Shown here one piece after another: positions 51,277-64,000 of a stretch of 64,000 nt of DNA. Numbering within the stretch: the stretch's first letter is position 1; each line of letters begins with the position of its first letter. The translations under genes and the position numbers were made by a program. This DNA comes from Trichoplax sp. H2. Taxonomy: Eukaryota > Placozoa > Uniplacotomia > Trichoplacea. The notes beneath the pieces are model-generated. The model saw nothing but the letters and a program-made list of their open reading frames with translations. It did no database searches and was not told the DNA's origin. Location of the stretch: assembly GCA_003344405.1 (NCBI GenBank), contig NOWV01000061.1, forward strand, positions 1 through 64,000, read 5' to 3'.

Positions 51277-52824
51277 ACCGTTCGAATCAATTTTTTTGAT
51301 CTCAGCCTTTATTTGTACAGGAAGTTATCGACCGTGATTTAACTATTTCTCTTCACTCAAATAGGACTCGTCAACTACGATCTGGTCGAATATGATTCTA
51401 TGCGAAATTTCAATTATGTAGGAATGATGGTTAATCTAGACCACTGCGTAATATCTTGCGCACCCAACTGATTAAATGAATTTATTTCAGAAAAATTTAA
51501 GTTATATTCTGTTGCAATGCAAATTATATCCATAATAATATCGACAATTTCGATATTATCTCCTTATTATGAATATATATCATAATTTATAAGATATGAG
51601 CTCTTATACTTTGTTCGTACGGATAATATTTTTGTTTGGCTGATTTTCGAGAACCTGACTGTTATATGGACATAATTTTTACATTGAGAATGAATCTTGT
51701 TAGCAGTACTTGCTTTACTATTAGTGAAAAATAAGTCATATAAATCTAAAAACGTTGTATATGTAGCCTTAATATTGTGTATTCCATCTTTTACGTGAAT
51801 TACTTTTATTCCCGTTTTTGAAATACCCTAAGTATAAGAAACGGCTTGTGGATAAATTACGTTATTGTTTTGGTAGGCAAGTTATCACGAGCAAGTGTAT
51901 TGCTAGTTAAAATTGTGACATATTATTCTCCTTTAGCTTTTTAAGAGGCTTATCGAAATGAAGTCGTTATTAATAATGTGCTATAATTCGAGAAGGTTAA
52001 TTATTTTTAATGTTTATGTACTGTATCATGTAATATACTGTACGTACTTCTCAAGATATAATTCTGTATCCGCTTTCTATAAATGTTCTTAGGTACTGTA
52101 CACATTTAAATATACTGTAGCTACTTATGTCACATCTGTTTAGAATAGCGCAATAAACTAGGATGTCTTATAAATCAGATAGGTTTTTTATCGAACCTTT
52201 CAACAGTGCATTCTCGTACACTTCTACAGTTGGACGATCAGACACAGCACGATATTAAATTACAGTTAGACCGATGATCAAGTAAATTATTATTGGGTTA
52301 CAACAGTCCTGTAGGACTTTACTTTGCAAGAAACACTCTTTATCTCATCATGGTCACACTAAGCAATACAGTATATTTTGTAAGAGAAAACGAAAAGTAA
52401 TTGTAGCCAAAATGAAGACGAAAAAAGGTACTTCTGTTATATAGTTTCATTGTACAATTGCATGCATCTGATTATTTTTCATTGATAAAAGGGCGAACTG
52501 TTTTAGCTTGCTAAGTGAAAATCTTACGTTAGTATTTACAGTTAGTTAAGTAGGTATTATAAATTAACGCATCCTAACGCGTAGTATCCGTATCACAGTA
52601 ATCAACACTCGAATGTACATGTAAACCAATCCGAAGAGCATCGAAGTTAACTGCAGCTAGATAACTTCCATCGTACTTTATTTAAGTACTTAGTCAAGTG
52701 ATAATTTAAGTCACAAGTGCAACGCTTCGTTCACAGCACATACTATTGATTTTTATTACGATAATGTTATAGTTCGCTTGATCAAGCAGGCCACGATGCG
52801 AAAGAGTCGCTGAGATAAGCGATA
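51277..52824. other. Intergenic DNA between convergent elongin A and TRAM genes
   Basis: About 1.5 kb holding both 3' UTRs. No gene is seen. Confidence 0.55.
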
Positions 52825-55800
52825 TTAATCTTTTTTCTTATGTCCAGTAGCAACAGGTTCTTCATCCTTCTCATTTCCACTGTCAGCATCCTTCTTAGAG
52901 TCTAGATAGTCCATTATAACAGACCAAATGTTATAATCTAGAGATATAAATACAATTTAAGAAAAATCGATGTCATATAGTACCTTTATTTTTCTTGGAT
53001 TTTTTCCGGATTTGTTTCGATCGACTTGAAGCAGCTTCTGCCTCCTTTTGATCTCGTGTGTATTTGCTAATGACTGCGTAAAATTTCATTAGCATGTAGA
53101 TTTGCAAAGCCGATATACATCCAATTGCCGCGTATCTATAGCGTAGTTTATAAAATAAGATACGAAGCATTAGGTATTAAATATAAAAAGCTATACTACA
53201 TACTGAAAAATACTTTAGGGCTATCTAACGGATACCTAACAATAGGCTGATTAAAATTGCCCTGGCCAGTCGACGTCAATGCAGACTCTTCACCTGGAAG
53301 TGCAAATCTGTGTGATAATATTACGAGATTAACTTCGAGATAACATAACTTGTTCAAGTGATAACTTAATAGAAACCTACAAAAAGATCCAGCCACAGAG
53401 TGCTACCGTGTCAAATCGTATGAATGGATACAAGTAACTCCAAACGGTCAAGCTGATTTTACGTATATAAAGTACATATATATAAGAAGATTAAAGCAAA
53501 GACAGTGTATTACTATTCAATTAGAACAGGCACATTATCGAGCCACATAGTATCCTACCCACTGGAACCTTGTTTAACTTTCCCAAAATAAACTAGCAAA
53601 CGAGATGCATGGAAAACGATTTGCACTACATAATGACCCAAAATGCAAACGAGTCCAAGGCGGCTAAAGCTAAAGATTAATATTCAATTACTTTCTCAAT
53701 ATATACTCGATAACCTGAACGATTTGTCGTCTAGTAGCTTGATAAAAATATTGTACATAATGTGAGACTGCACTAGTATCTAGGTAAGTTTAGATAGGCA
53801 ATTGTTTATTCTTTTATATGCGAAACGTAATAGGGTTCGAACTGAAGTTTTACGATAACGCAGTTGACATAATTAATAAACTAACGCTAGTCGAAGAGTC
53901 ATTAAATATCGTGCGAGTGATAATCGTATGATAATGGGCAACATGCAAAGATATCCTACAGGTTGAGAGTGATTATCTTGACTTACTTCAATATATATGC
54001 CGCTTCAGTGAATATCAAATTAAGTGAATAAAATATCACCCGAGGAGTTATTTCCTCCTATTATAATTACAAAAATTATACAATATCGTAATACGACCTA
54101 ATTTAAAGTTATGATCGATGTTATGCAGCTTACTTTTTTGGCTTTTAATAGATACAGTTCGCAGAAATTATGCAGCCAAAACGCAAACTATTACAAGATA
54201 TCGATTATTAGCAGAAGAAAAGTTATAAAAATACTGTTAACGTTGTTAAGAACATTATTTAGTGACAAGATATAAAGCGTATATAAATACATAACGAAAT
54301 ACCTGAAGCAGATAGAACATTTTCACGGCAAAACTGACAAGCACAAGCATAGATAAGGAGGACATACGATTAAACATTTGATGTTGCACATTATTCATGT
54401 ACACGCCCAAAAAGTTATTCTAATTGGCTAAACTTGTAGCTATCCTGACACTGGCAAATATGTACAGTAGTATTCAATCGATCTTTTAGAATCCTCAGCA
54501 ATGCAACTTACGACATTTCCGTATGAGGGTAGTCTTTATACAGTCCGTGGATTGAATCGTTAAGAACCCATCGCTCCTACAATGTATATATATTCAATCA
54601 ATTATGTTAACTGTCGTTAAAAATTACATAAAGTAGTATTAAAACTGGTCAAATGCAATTTTGACAATTTTTAGCCGTCAGCGATATCATGAGGTAGACT
54701 AATAAAATTTTTTCGAAAACGCCGATATTAGAATAACTATCCTCTTACCTTTGTCAGTATATCGACACCATAAGCGACGCTGACAATGTAGAAAACAAAC
54801 AGGTTGCAGGATTCAACGTATTTATGTTGTTTCACCTTTGACAAACGCGTTTTTTTGATAAATTTCTGATAATAGGAATAAATTGATAGTTTTAGTGCTT
54901 AAATACCATCCATAAATATAGCACTAGGTAAGTATAGGTCTGTGTGTTTTACAGCTCTAAGTTACGACAGATACTTTCAAATAGAAGCGGTAATTTTGTA
55001 TTTTTGTATTTATTTATATTACGACGCAACACGACTAATACAGATTCATTTATCAATCCTTTAAATATCAAAATATACTATTTTGATTTCTGATGTAATC
55101 ATTATGATAATATTGCTTTGTACTTACATCAATGACATATTCCTGTTCTACAGCACGGAAAATGATCACCATCAAAGTGAAAAAGAAGACCGTAAGAAGA
55201 TCCCTCAGCCCGTAGGTAAAGGCAGTACTGATAGCGCGTCCAGTTTCTGGAAAGCATTTAGTGTTAATTTTTCAAGGTTAGAAGATGCTTAGCTTTATAC
55301 ATTAAATAGGAGAAGGTATTTATTTATCATTTTGCTATTAGTAGGTAACAGCTACTGTGTTGTGTTGATAATTTTACGTCGTTACTTTTATAGCATAAAT
55401 TGAAAAGGAAATATACAGTATATAATCCGCTTCATTAACATAAATGCCATCAAATATTGCACCGTTTTTATTAAAATCGTCATTTCTAAAGTACATTAGT
55501 TGTGATGCTTTCAATCAAGAAGGTAAATCATCGTTCAAAACGGTATTTCTCCCTATCAATTTACACCTCCACACGGGTCCGTCTTTGTCCATTTTAGTAG
55601 TTCTACGGCGAATCTTTGGACAATGTACATTGTACAGTATCAAAGGTGTAAATTTATCATGATACTGTAATTTACTATAAAATATCAACTATTACCATGT
55701 GATAGTGTTATATATTTGTATAAGGTTAAATCTATTTTTACTACATATCACTACAATATAGACTACTTTACAAGTGAATATAAGTGCACATTATTGATCT

Positions 55801-56333
55801 ATGATATACTGTAGAGTACCATAAGATAACGTGTATTGTGTATTAAGAGACCCTAAAAGGATCTTTGTTGCAGATGCTGTTCGATATACTCCAGGACTTT
55901 TCTTTTTAATTAGAAGTTTCTGATATCATAGTCGATATTGATATAGCTAGCTAGCGACTAGGAACAGCTACTACTGTATCATAGTGTAGTACGTGAAGTA
56001 CTACACAATCAGTTACAAATTTAACGATATATATAATCGATCGCTTTTAAGTTTCTGTCTCAATATTACATGTCTCGATTGGCTCAATCATGTTTTAGCT
56101 CGCTGATGAACAGCATAAACCGTAGGTTGATTGCAGATTTTCTACAAGCAAATATTGAATGGTACAGTTTGCCTTGACTCTATCGTACAATAAATCGGCG
56201 CAAATACTACACAAAGAAAACAGCAAAACACCGCAATGTTACCCAGCGCATCGAGTCTATGCAAGTTAATTAAGTCAACACAGTCAACAGCGATGCTAAA
56301 ATGAACAATGGATGAGCAGATTTTTCTCTTCAT
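52825..56333 (-). CDS. TRAM1: Translocating chain-associated membrane protein, TRAM (12 exons, about 379 aa)
   Basis: Exons in gene order: 56333-56146 (tentative), 55227-55128, 54865-54749, 54576-54512, 54333-54303, 54187-54134, 54057-53987, 53663-53559, 53452-53381, 53307-53236, 53135-52984, 52937-52825. TRAM is a multi-pass ER membrane protein next to the Sec61 channel that helps insert nascent chains. Landmarks in family order: TYGLRDLLTVFF (TM2), EYVIDKFIKKTRLSKVKQHK, YVESCNLFVFYIV, KMFYLLQ, FWLHNFCELYLLKAKK, ITPRVIFYSL, RLGLVCILGHYVVQIVFHAS, TGQGNFNQPIVR, LQIYMLMKFY, then a charged C-terminus ending GHKKKD. Exon 54303-54333 is a 31-nt microexon, required to link YPHTEM to KMFYLLQ. All joins keep phase and total length fits the family (about 370). 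The first exon carries one hydrophobic segment but little visible similarity, and the start ATG at 56333 is uncertain. TRAM1 and TRAM2 cannot be separated here. Confidence 0.88.
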
Positions 56334-59133
56334 AGGATTTTGCTCTATTTTAATTCATAACTGTAGGCCACGTTTTATTCATTGATAATGTCTGGTCGTA
56401 AACAGAGTGCTGATAGTCGGGATCCAAACTGTTCATTAAAGACGCTGAGAGCTACAAGATTACTACTGTATTAATCCCGTAGAGTAATACGATTAGATCA
56501 GACAATAAACTATAAGCTATACAATGATACTGTGCTCCAGCATGGCCCGTTTTATTTTTTATAATCACTACAGAAAATAAAACCTTTCAAATAAAATTGA
56601 CATCAGCTTTACCACAATAGGATCTATTTAATACTGTATAAGAAAAAGAATTGAAGGTAAGAGGCATACGATGGGTTTTAGCATGGTACTAATTTACTTT
56701 CAGTACAATGACAGGCAGGCAAAGTTGTGCTAGTACTGGAATCCCATTATATATAAATTATGCGTGATATTGTGACATGGATTTGAAGAATTTTATTTTA
56801 ATTCCAAGTGCTCACAATTTAGGATAAAAAACGTCCTTCATGGCTGTATGAGATTTACAACATAATTAACATGAACTATTTTAAATATAGCAAAAAATAA
56901 TCATTCTATCCACTTCTACTTCAAAATTGAAGCCTTCACACCATTAATTCATCATTGCCATTGAAATGCGAAGGAAAGGAGAAAAATGAATTACAGTGTT
57001 CATGGTAACACCATAAATGGGTAATTTTATGACATTGTCGATTAAAATCGGAGGGTAATAAAAGAAAGAATAAGTTGTTACTAGGTTATATGCTATCCAT
57101 TTATGAATGGATGCGATCAAGTATTAGGAAAACATGTTCTAGGGAAATTAAGGCTTGGTTTTTTTCTATCGTTAGTCACGATGAGTTGCTTAGGGATTAA
57201 GGGAGAAAAATTTTTTGACGATTGTACGCGTATAAAAGGTATACCCTCGGGCCCTGTCCACTTTTATTGTTGACTAAATTATATGCGGTACAGTTACAGT
57301 CATTAATTCTTCTAGTTTTGCGTAGTATGGCTAAACGTGGATTGTATACCATAAAACTTAGCTACTCAAAGTTTGACCGAATCGAATGAAGGCAATTCGT
57401 TGCAATTAGTAATAAGAGTTTGTGATATTGCCTTGTATGACATAATATACTCATAGGTCCTATTTTAATTCAATAAAATGGAATTCGTTAGGACATCAAA
57501 AATAATGCAGTGTGTGAAATATTGACTAGTGAGTAAGTGAGTGTGTGTTAGCCGATCAATTAATAGTAAGATGGACGTGTGTCCGAGAATTATGTATATT
57601 AAACGCTAATTGAACGACTGATCGATGCTAAGGGACAATTTCGCTCAAAACGCGAATCAATTTGTTTGAAAGGTAAACTACCATAGAACCAATCGGTGTA
57701 CTGTGGAGTAAACAAGTTTGATCCATAGCGTTAGCGAATGCGAGTTTAAGATTCTAATATGGTTGTATAAAGCGCCGTAGGTAGTATCTCATGATGAGAA
57801 TCAATCTTTTCGATAGAGGCAATAAACAGTCTATTCCTTCAATGAATATCGCAATCCTCGTATAATAGGGACAAACTATCAAGTAAAATGGTGATTTCAT
57901 CATTTCTATGGGATAATGACAATAGAAAATAGTCCAAATGACTACTTTTTCTCTTGGTAAACTGTAATGACAACAAGACTTAATGAACTGTAAGTAGTCA
58001 ATTGATCTATCAGTTGTATTAAATTACAGCACAAGTTGTTATGAATCCAATTTTTTAGCATTCCATTTTATGGCTTACCGTTATTGTAGTGGGTGATATT
58101 GTACTGCAAGGAGACGAAAGACGAACAAAAAGGGTTGGTTACCTATAGCAAGTGATGACAAGAAGCGAATGAAACAGTTACAACTTGGAGCAATAACCGC
58201 TAGCTATAGAGAAATTATAGTCGATACAGTCACGATACAAGTGTGCTAACAAGGTCTGGATGGTGCTGGCAATAATCGTTACTACTATTACAATCAATAA
58301 TCCAAGTTAGCATTATCAAAATTTGACATTGATGTCTTATGCTATCTCGAGCCCGTTTTACATGTTGAAGTTGGCATGGAGTACAGTACAAGGTGACAAA
58401 GCTATGTTCTAACTCCATGACCATGGCTTTGCAATACTATCTAGACTAGTTGTTGTATGATAGGCAGAAGAATAGACAGATTATGGTCAAGATATACGGT
58501 GTAATTCTTTTTGGCGTAGACTTGGATAGCTTTAATTCATGTTACTTTTCAATTTTTGTATTGATTTAATTCAAAATATTGTTGTACTGTACAAGTATGC
58601 AATGCTTGCTTGCATCGATCGGAGGTATTTGCATTAGTGTACTTTCTACTTCCTCTCCTACCCTATTGATCGTGTAAGACTGTCATGATGAACATGATTG
58701 CATGCATCAATCGGAAGCTCGCTAACATAAGTAGTGACTACTGCTGTAGTTTGGTAGAAATATGATCAACAGCCAGGCAAGATTGATCAAAGCTGAAAGT
58801 TAACCTTTAATAACAATTCTCCATGGCAACTCATGACTGTACATTACTAGAATGGAGTCGACTTTGACTGGTTGGTCAAAACAAGCTTTAAATTATGAAG
58901 TTGCTATGACTATACCTTGAAAAGCAGTCCACAAACAATGATTATACAGACAACCGATAGGATATCAGCATGATTTTCGATTACAAAATCATGACTTAAG
59001 ACTGGAGGGCTTGCTTTACTGCTTTTCTTATGCAGACGCGGTGGCGGCATTTTCAACGTGCACTCGTAAGTCAAGCTGAAGCAGGCGACGATGGCCAGAC
59101 AACTACTGTCGGGGTAGGGTACAAGTGGGTAAC
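56334..59133. other. Intergenic DNA upstream of TRAM
   Basis: About 2.8 kb without a supportable gene. The TRAM promoter is expected just right of 56333. The sequence is less AT-rich than the left part of the window. Confidence 0.5.
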
Positions 59134-59583
59134 GACGCTGGTTGGCCTTTAATAAATGAACTCGCCTACACAGTGACTGTGGTCAGCTGGGGTTATACCG
59201 ACGCTGGTTGACTTGGTCTTGAAGGTAAATGAGCTTGACTACACAGTGACTGTGGTCAGCTGGGGTAGGGTACATACCGACGCTGGTTGACTTGGTCTTG
59301 AAGGTAAATGAGCTTGACTACACAGTGACTGTGGTCAGCTGGGGTAGGGTACATACCGACGCTGGTTGACCTGGTCTTGAAGGTAAATGAGCTTGACTAC
59401 ACAGTGACTGTGGTCAGCCGGGGTAGGGTACATACCGACGCTGGTTGACCTGGTCTTGAAGGTAAATGAGCTTGACTACACAGTGACTGTGGTCAGCCGG
59501 GGTAGGGTACATACCGACGCTGGTTGACCTGGTCTTGAAGGTAAATGAGCTTGACTACACAGTGACTGCAGTCAGCTGCGGCC
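59134..59583 (+). repeat. 79-bp minisatellite, about 5.5 copies
   Basis: The word GACGCTGGTTG(A/G)C starts at 59134, 59200, 59279, 59358, 59437 and 59516. The last four intervals are exactly 79 bp, and the first is a 66-bp variant unit. Each unit also has GGTCTTGAAGGTAAATGAGC, TTGACTACACAGTGACTGTG and GTCAGC(T/C)GGGGTAGGGTAC. CACAGTGACTGTG is an odd-length palindrome. Inner units are almost identical, while outer ones differ. There are no spacers, so it is not a CRISPR. Confidence 0.95.
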
Positions 59584-62242
59584 ACAAACTCACAATGAGC
59601 ATGTCCAAATCAGCAACTCCATTGTGTACGGCTTGACCGGGGTTAGTACCATAAGCATAGTGACGGGGGGGGTTTTGAGTGGCTTGGTGAGGACTTATTC
59701 CATACTGCACGCAGTACCATCGACGACTAGAAGAAGACCTGGACAAGACAGACAGACACTACTGACCTCATCACGTCAAAATAGTGTGCCAAACACCTCG
59801 TTGTGATAGTACTTTAGTACGGAGATGATAGATTTTAAAGCGACTGATATTTTTCTAAATTAAGTAAGTAATATTGCATCAAATCTTATCATCTCTAACG
59901 AAAGCTCATGGTGGAATCAGCTAGATAAGATCATCAGTGTTATTGAAATGATTACCGGTGATTTAGAAAACAAACACGGAAGCTCCATTCTAAAAGTACC
60001 GTAAGTAACCATTTTTCGATATTGACGGCCTCATTTTTGCTTGTAAAAGTCCATCGGTCCGAGGAATTGATCAGTCCAGGTCTTCTAGTCCATGGTCTAC
60101 AGTGTCACATATTCTTCACTCTCAAGGTTTCGCCGCTTGTTTGTCTGGCTAAACGGTGAACATCGAGGCAGGAAATGACTGTCTACCCATTGTGAGATGT
60201 TGATAAGATTCCATATTATACAATGTACAGTAAACATCAATATGCTCAGTGTCAAGTGATAATAGAATGTACTACACAGGTATTGATACAGGCAATATAG
60301 AAAACATTATACTGTATATGATATATATTGTTATCATTGCTTATATGTTATACATGTTGTATATTTAGTATATCTTGAACACAAGATAAATTCGAAACTA
60401 TGGCGTAAAAGCAAAGGAAGAGTTTAATATCATATACGTATAATATACTGTATGTACTGTAGATATAAGTAATTGATCATGATCATTTATACCCAAGTTT
60501 CAATATCAACTTTTCTAATCTAAATCTTACTATTACTCCCTAATATACTGTATGTAACAGTATCTAAATTCGGTAGAGATTGAAAACCTTTTTATGAATT
60601 TTTACTACAGCCTGCATACAATAAGTTGGTATCAGGTATCGATAAGATCGATCAAAACCCTATACTGGTAGTACAGTAGCATACTGTATATTGCAATATT
60701 CTCCTTACTATCAGTAAGCAAGTACACGAAGCATCACGAGCTATGGGTCTAGTGATCCCCTTAAAATAACCATACAGTACAGTACAATAGACATAAGGGA
60801 GATTGCCAGGAATGCTGACGATGGAATAGTATAATACCGTAATTTGAAATACGGACGGCAAAAAGTAAACGATCACAAATGTTGGAAATTATTACTGGTA
60901 TTATCACAAAATTTTGCTTGAACACTTCAGACTATAGCCGACATGAGGGGATGCCCTGAATAAAGTTCTTTGTCAGTAAAATACGTATCAATTAAATAAA
61001 AAGTTCTTAGATTTGCTAAATAAAACCATACTAAATGAAGATATTTCTCTCCCAGTGCGGTATTATCCGCTGCAAACTTTAAAAGACTCACGGCGTGTCT
61101 TCTTGCATATGTGACATGCACTGTGCGTCATATACCAGTATTCAATTCATTTTTTCAAGTGTAGAATTAATAAAATACAAAATGAATATCTAAGATTCTC
61201 ATTTTTAATCACATACAATTCTAAATACATCAGATAATTGCAGTAAATTAATGAATTAATATAACATGCTATTTTATTATCTTTTATTCTATTCTATAAA
61301 TTAGTATAGAAACTGTTCAAAAACAAATCCATGGTGTATTAATTGCTTTTCTTTTTTAAATAGTGCCGATGGCATTGTCTATAATCCCAAATATATATAT
61401 ATAGCAATATATGTACAAATACTGAGAGCTACAATATTTCCAATTCGAAAAGGCTATATTAGCTTAATAGCGGTGATATTTCGCTAGTATCGGAAGAGTA
61501 GGAGATAGTTTTCTCAGCATCCGGGGACACTTTTCTGATAAAATAAGGATTTTTAAATAATCAATAATTATTACAAATCAGTACAGAAAATGATAATAAT
61601 CTACGATTACTCCGCTCCTACCGAAAGATGTGATTACGCTGTTTTCTTTCCCAGAGAGTCAAAAATACGATCAGCAGAGCCTTTCGGAGGAAGAAAGCAA
61701 AAACATATAATACTTAAAATCCCTTACACCTTTTTATACATTTCAGATTTATGCTTTCGTAAAATTTAAATGAATAACGCTACGGTAAGGTATTTTCTGG
61801 CGCTATGATTATACCTGAGCTACGAAAAGAAATCCCAGTACCTACAAAGTACAGAAAATGGTTATCACGCTTAGCTATTTAGAATGGTAATAGTAGTAAC
61901 AGCATAGTTGTTTTTTTGATGAAAAAGGAAAGCGTAATGAATGCTGCAACTTAACATGACATAATCAGTAAGCTTGATATTGTATCAGTAATAAATTTTG
62001 CTACAGAAAATTGAATTTCTGGGAATTTTCAAAATCTTATTTTTCATGCTATAAAATTTTCTTCCATTAACTTAAATTAAAAACGCTACTTGAAATAAAT
62101 TACATACTGATATGGTCCAATCGAAGGATGAGCTTGCAGAAGTAAAGGCGATGCCACTAATTACAGGACCTAATACTTGACTTTAATTAAATTTGCTATG
62201 TTATATTCATGTTATTGGATGTTGCGTAAATTGGTAAAATTA
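59584..62242. other. Intergenic DNA with one possible small exon
   Basis: At 59905-60000 a plus-strand segment between an AAAG acceptor and a GTAAGT donor reads SWWNQLDKIISVIEMI, then TGDLENKHGSSILKVP. This is exon-like, but no companion exons were found. Many TACTGTA/TACAGTA words occur at 60230-60800. Nothing else is supportable. Confidence 0.4.
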
Positions 62243-63907
62243 CTAAAATTGCACAAACCCTAGAGCACTGAATGCAGTAAATACTCCAGAAACCACAGAA
62301 ACTGTGGTAAAATCGCCGTCACCGGTAGTCACTGCCACTTCATCATCATCACTGCTATAAAACAATTAGAAATGGTATTACTACAAATCATACGGAATAT
62401 ACAATTATTCCATAATTCACCCTGAATTCATCGTAGCAGAAGCCAGAATATCAGCGTAAGTTGGTGTAAATACCGCTGCAGTCCCTATTCCAGTTATAAC
62501 AAGTGATGGAATAATTTGCGCGATAGAGCTAATATTATAAAACAATACTACATATTAGTGATATAGTATTTTTATGCCTCGATAGATTATTACAGCCAAC
62601 TACAGTTTCGAATAATAACAAAAATACAAAAATTAATTAGAAAATATACAGCGGAATTTTCAGATATGGAGCGGGTCCAATGAATTGTGACGTTACTCCT
62701 ATAGTAAAGCAACCACCAATAACGAACAGTCGATAGCCCTGGAAAGATGATACATTTTTAAAGATAAATTAAGTCAAGGCCACTAAAATGTGTTTCTTCA
62801 ATGTCTAAATCAATGAGTAAATAAAATACGCTCATACAAGATTGTTCTTTAGGGGTGTATTAATACAATTAATTTATTATAATCTAATATGAGTATAAAC
62901 TAGTCCGACAATAGCAAAATCGTATCATATTTTACGTCAATCATACTCGTAGACTCATTCATTACTAACAAAGCGGTCAGATAGGAATCCAAGTACAGGT
63001 GAAAATACCATATAACTAATGCTTAGTGGAAGGAAAAACAAGCCCACTACCACTGGCGTAAAATGAAACTATAATTGACAAAAGCAAGCGCAAAAAATTT
63101 ATTCCAATGGTATATTACTGGCCAAAATGAAGAATTAAGTATTTCGGGTTTATATAAGGCAATTGATGTTATAGTTTCATACCGGTTTGATGTGCAATGC
63201 GAAACCTAAGTCTAATGCACCAAATAGGATATTCAGTAATACCATAGTGCAGGCTTTTAAGGAAATAAATAAGACTAGGCATTAATCAACAATCGCCTTG
63301 CATTTCTGTAAATTCAAACTTTAAATTTTTTAAATTTAATATCTAATGCGCTACTGAAATTCGCATATGATTAAAGATTTTATAACAGCAGACATCATAT
63401 ATATTCTTACACATTAAAATCACACGTGGGCAAATTAGTAATTTCTTCATTAGAGCTCCAGGAGCAGACGTACTAGTATCTAAAGCATAGATTATAATTA
63501 TTCAATACACAGAAATAAGTGCTCTCATGCTAATAATAAGTCATACTTAAAACATAAAATTTACATTGCAAATATTAAATACTGTATGCAAGCTCCTCTA
63601 GAAGATAAACTAGATCTAATATTTATACACTATCTATACTTCGATGAAAACTTACGTTTAATTGTAGGTAAGAAGAAAATTGCTGTAAATCCAACTACTA
63701 GCATTGTGGACCCTATAACAAGAAAGGGTAGTTTAAAACCACCCGCCTAATAAAAAATTGAAATATGTTATTGATGATCGAAAGAACGAAAAGTAACATT
63801 TTAATCAAATACTACCAATATTATTTAAATTCTTAAACCTGATAAAGCAATCCGCCAACGGTAGGTCCAGCTATGAAGCCTAAAGCTGTAAAGGCTTCTA
63901 TCACACT
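62243..63907 (-). CDS. MFS transporter, SLC18B1-like, 3' half (partial, 8 exons)
   Basis: Exons in gene order: 63907-63839, 63746-63656, 63479-63426, 63253-63183, 63068-62970, 62738-62650, 62528-62421, 62354-62243; all joins keep phase and give 230 residues up to TAG 62243-62245. The 5' part lies beyond the right edge. The first visible exon reads VIEAFTALGFIAGPTVGGLL, then YQ, the end of the N-terminal six-helix half. GGFKLPFLVIGS follows, then a central loop with a Ser/Thr-rich stretch and MKKLL. The second half starts at CTMVLLNILFG and contains LPLSISYMVFSPVLGFLSDR, the MFS loop motif, RLFVIGG, IGPAPYLKIPL, and FTPTYADIL. The end is acidic (SDDDE) followed by a last helix. These motifs resemble SLC18B1, a vesicular polyamine transporter driven by proton antiport. 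Substrate assignment is inference, as other SLC18 or DHA1 members are possible. Confidence 0.85.
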
Positions 63908-64000
63908 CTAAATTTATTGGATAAAAAATTAAAAAGATTACCATTAATAGATCTTATAAAAAAAGTATGTAAAGTAGTTCAGTCAGTTTCTTTCATCATA
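63908..64000. other. Intron of the transporter gene running off the right edge
   Basis: AT-rich sequence upstream (in gene order) of the 63907 acceptor TTTAG. The preceding exon is not clearly visible. Confidence 0.5.

Noticed and set aside
55444-55662. 72-codon plus-strand frame
   Set aside because: It overlaps the TRAM intron on the opposite strand and has no homology or splice sites.
59134-59583. CRISPR-like array
   Set aside because: The units are contiguous 79-bp repeats without variable spacers, and the DNA is eukaryotic.

Overview
The window is AT-rich eukaryotic DNA. Genes are cut by many GT-AG introns, most of them 50 to 900 bp, with no operons and no bacterial or viral signature. 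The gene content (family C GPCRs of the GABA-B type, TRAM, elongin A, a PTGR1-type reductase, an SLC18B1-type transporter, one Ig-like exon) indicates an animal. Expanded GABA-B-like receptors in AT-rich, intron-bearing DNA fit an early-branching animal. A placozoan is my best guess and a sponge is the alternative; this is inference, not identification.

Left part (1-30.5 kb): a head-to-tail cluster of GABA-B-like receptor genes on the + strand. The 3' end of gene A lies at 1-1011. Gene B (3195-9566) and gene C (21966-30496) are complete, each with 14 coding exons. B and C have identical intron positions and phases and nearly identical exon lengths, so they are tandem duplicates. The last three exons and introns of A and B are almost identical, then diverge abruptly inside the last exon, which suggests recent gene conversion. 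Between B and C are about 12.4 kb of mostly decayed DNA. It holds pseudo-exons of another receptor copy, a possible retroelement remnant, and a 20-N assembly gap flanked by duplicated sequence. The flanks look like two unmerged alleles that differ by a 1.7 kb indel.

Middle (30.5-46.5 kb): repeats and a few orphan exon-like fragments, a complete nine-exon PTGR1-like oxidoreductase gene (34542-37637), and an intronless gene for a secreted, extremely acidic protein (41794-42714). A 129-bp repeat carrying perfect hairpins lies at 45.7-46.0 kb.

Right part (46.5-64 kb): elongin A (+, 46570-51276, 11 exons), TRAM (-, 52825-56333, 12 exons including a 31-nt microexon), a 79-bp minisatellite (59.1-59.6 kb), and the 3' half of an SLC18B1-like MFS transporter (-, 62243-63907, continuing beyond the right edge).

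The receptors form one functional family: secretory-pathway signal peptide, venus-flytrap domain, 7TM and short tail. The other genes are unrelated housekeeping or transport genes. Exon boundaries were read by eye from splice consensus, reading phase and protein similarity; no search or alignment software was run.
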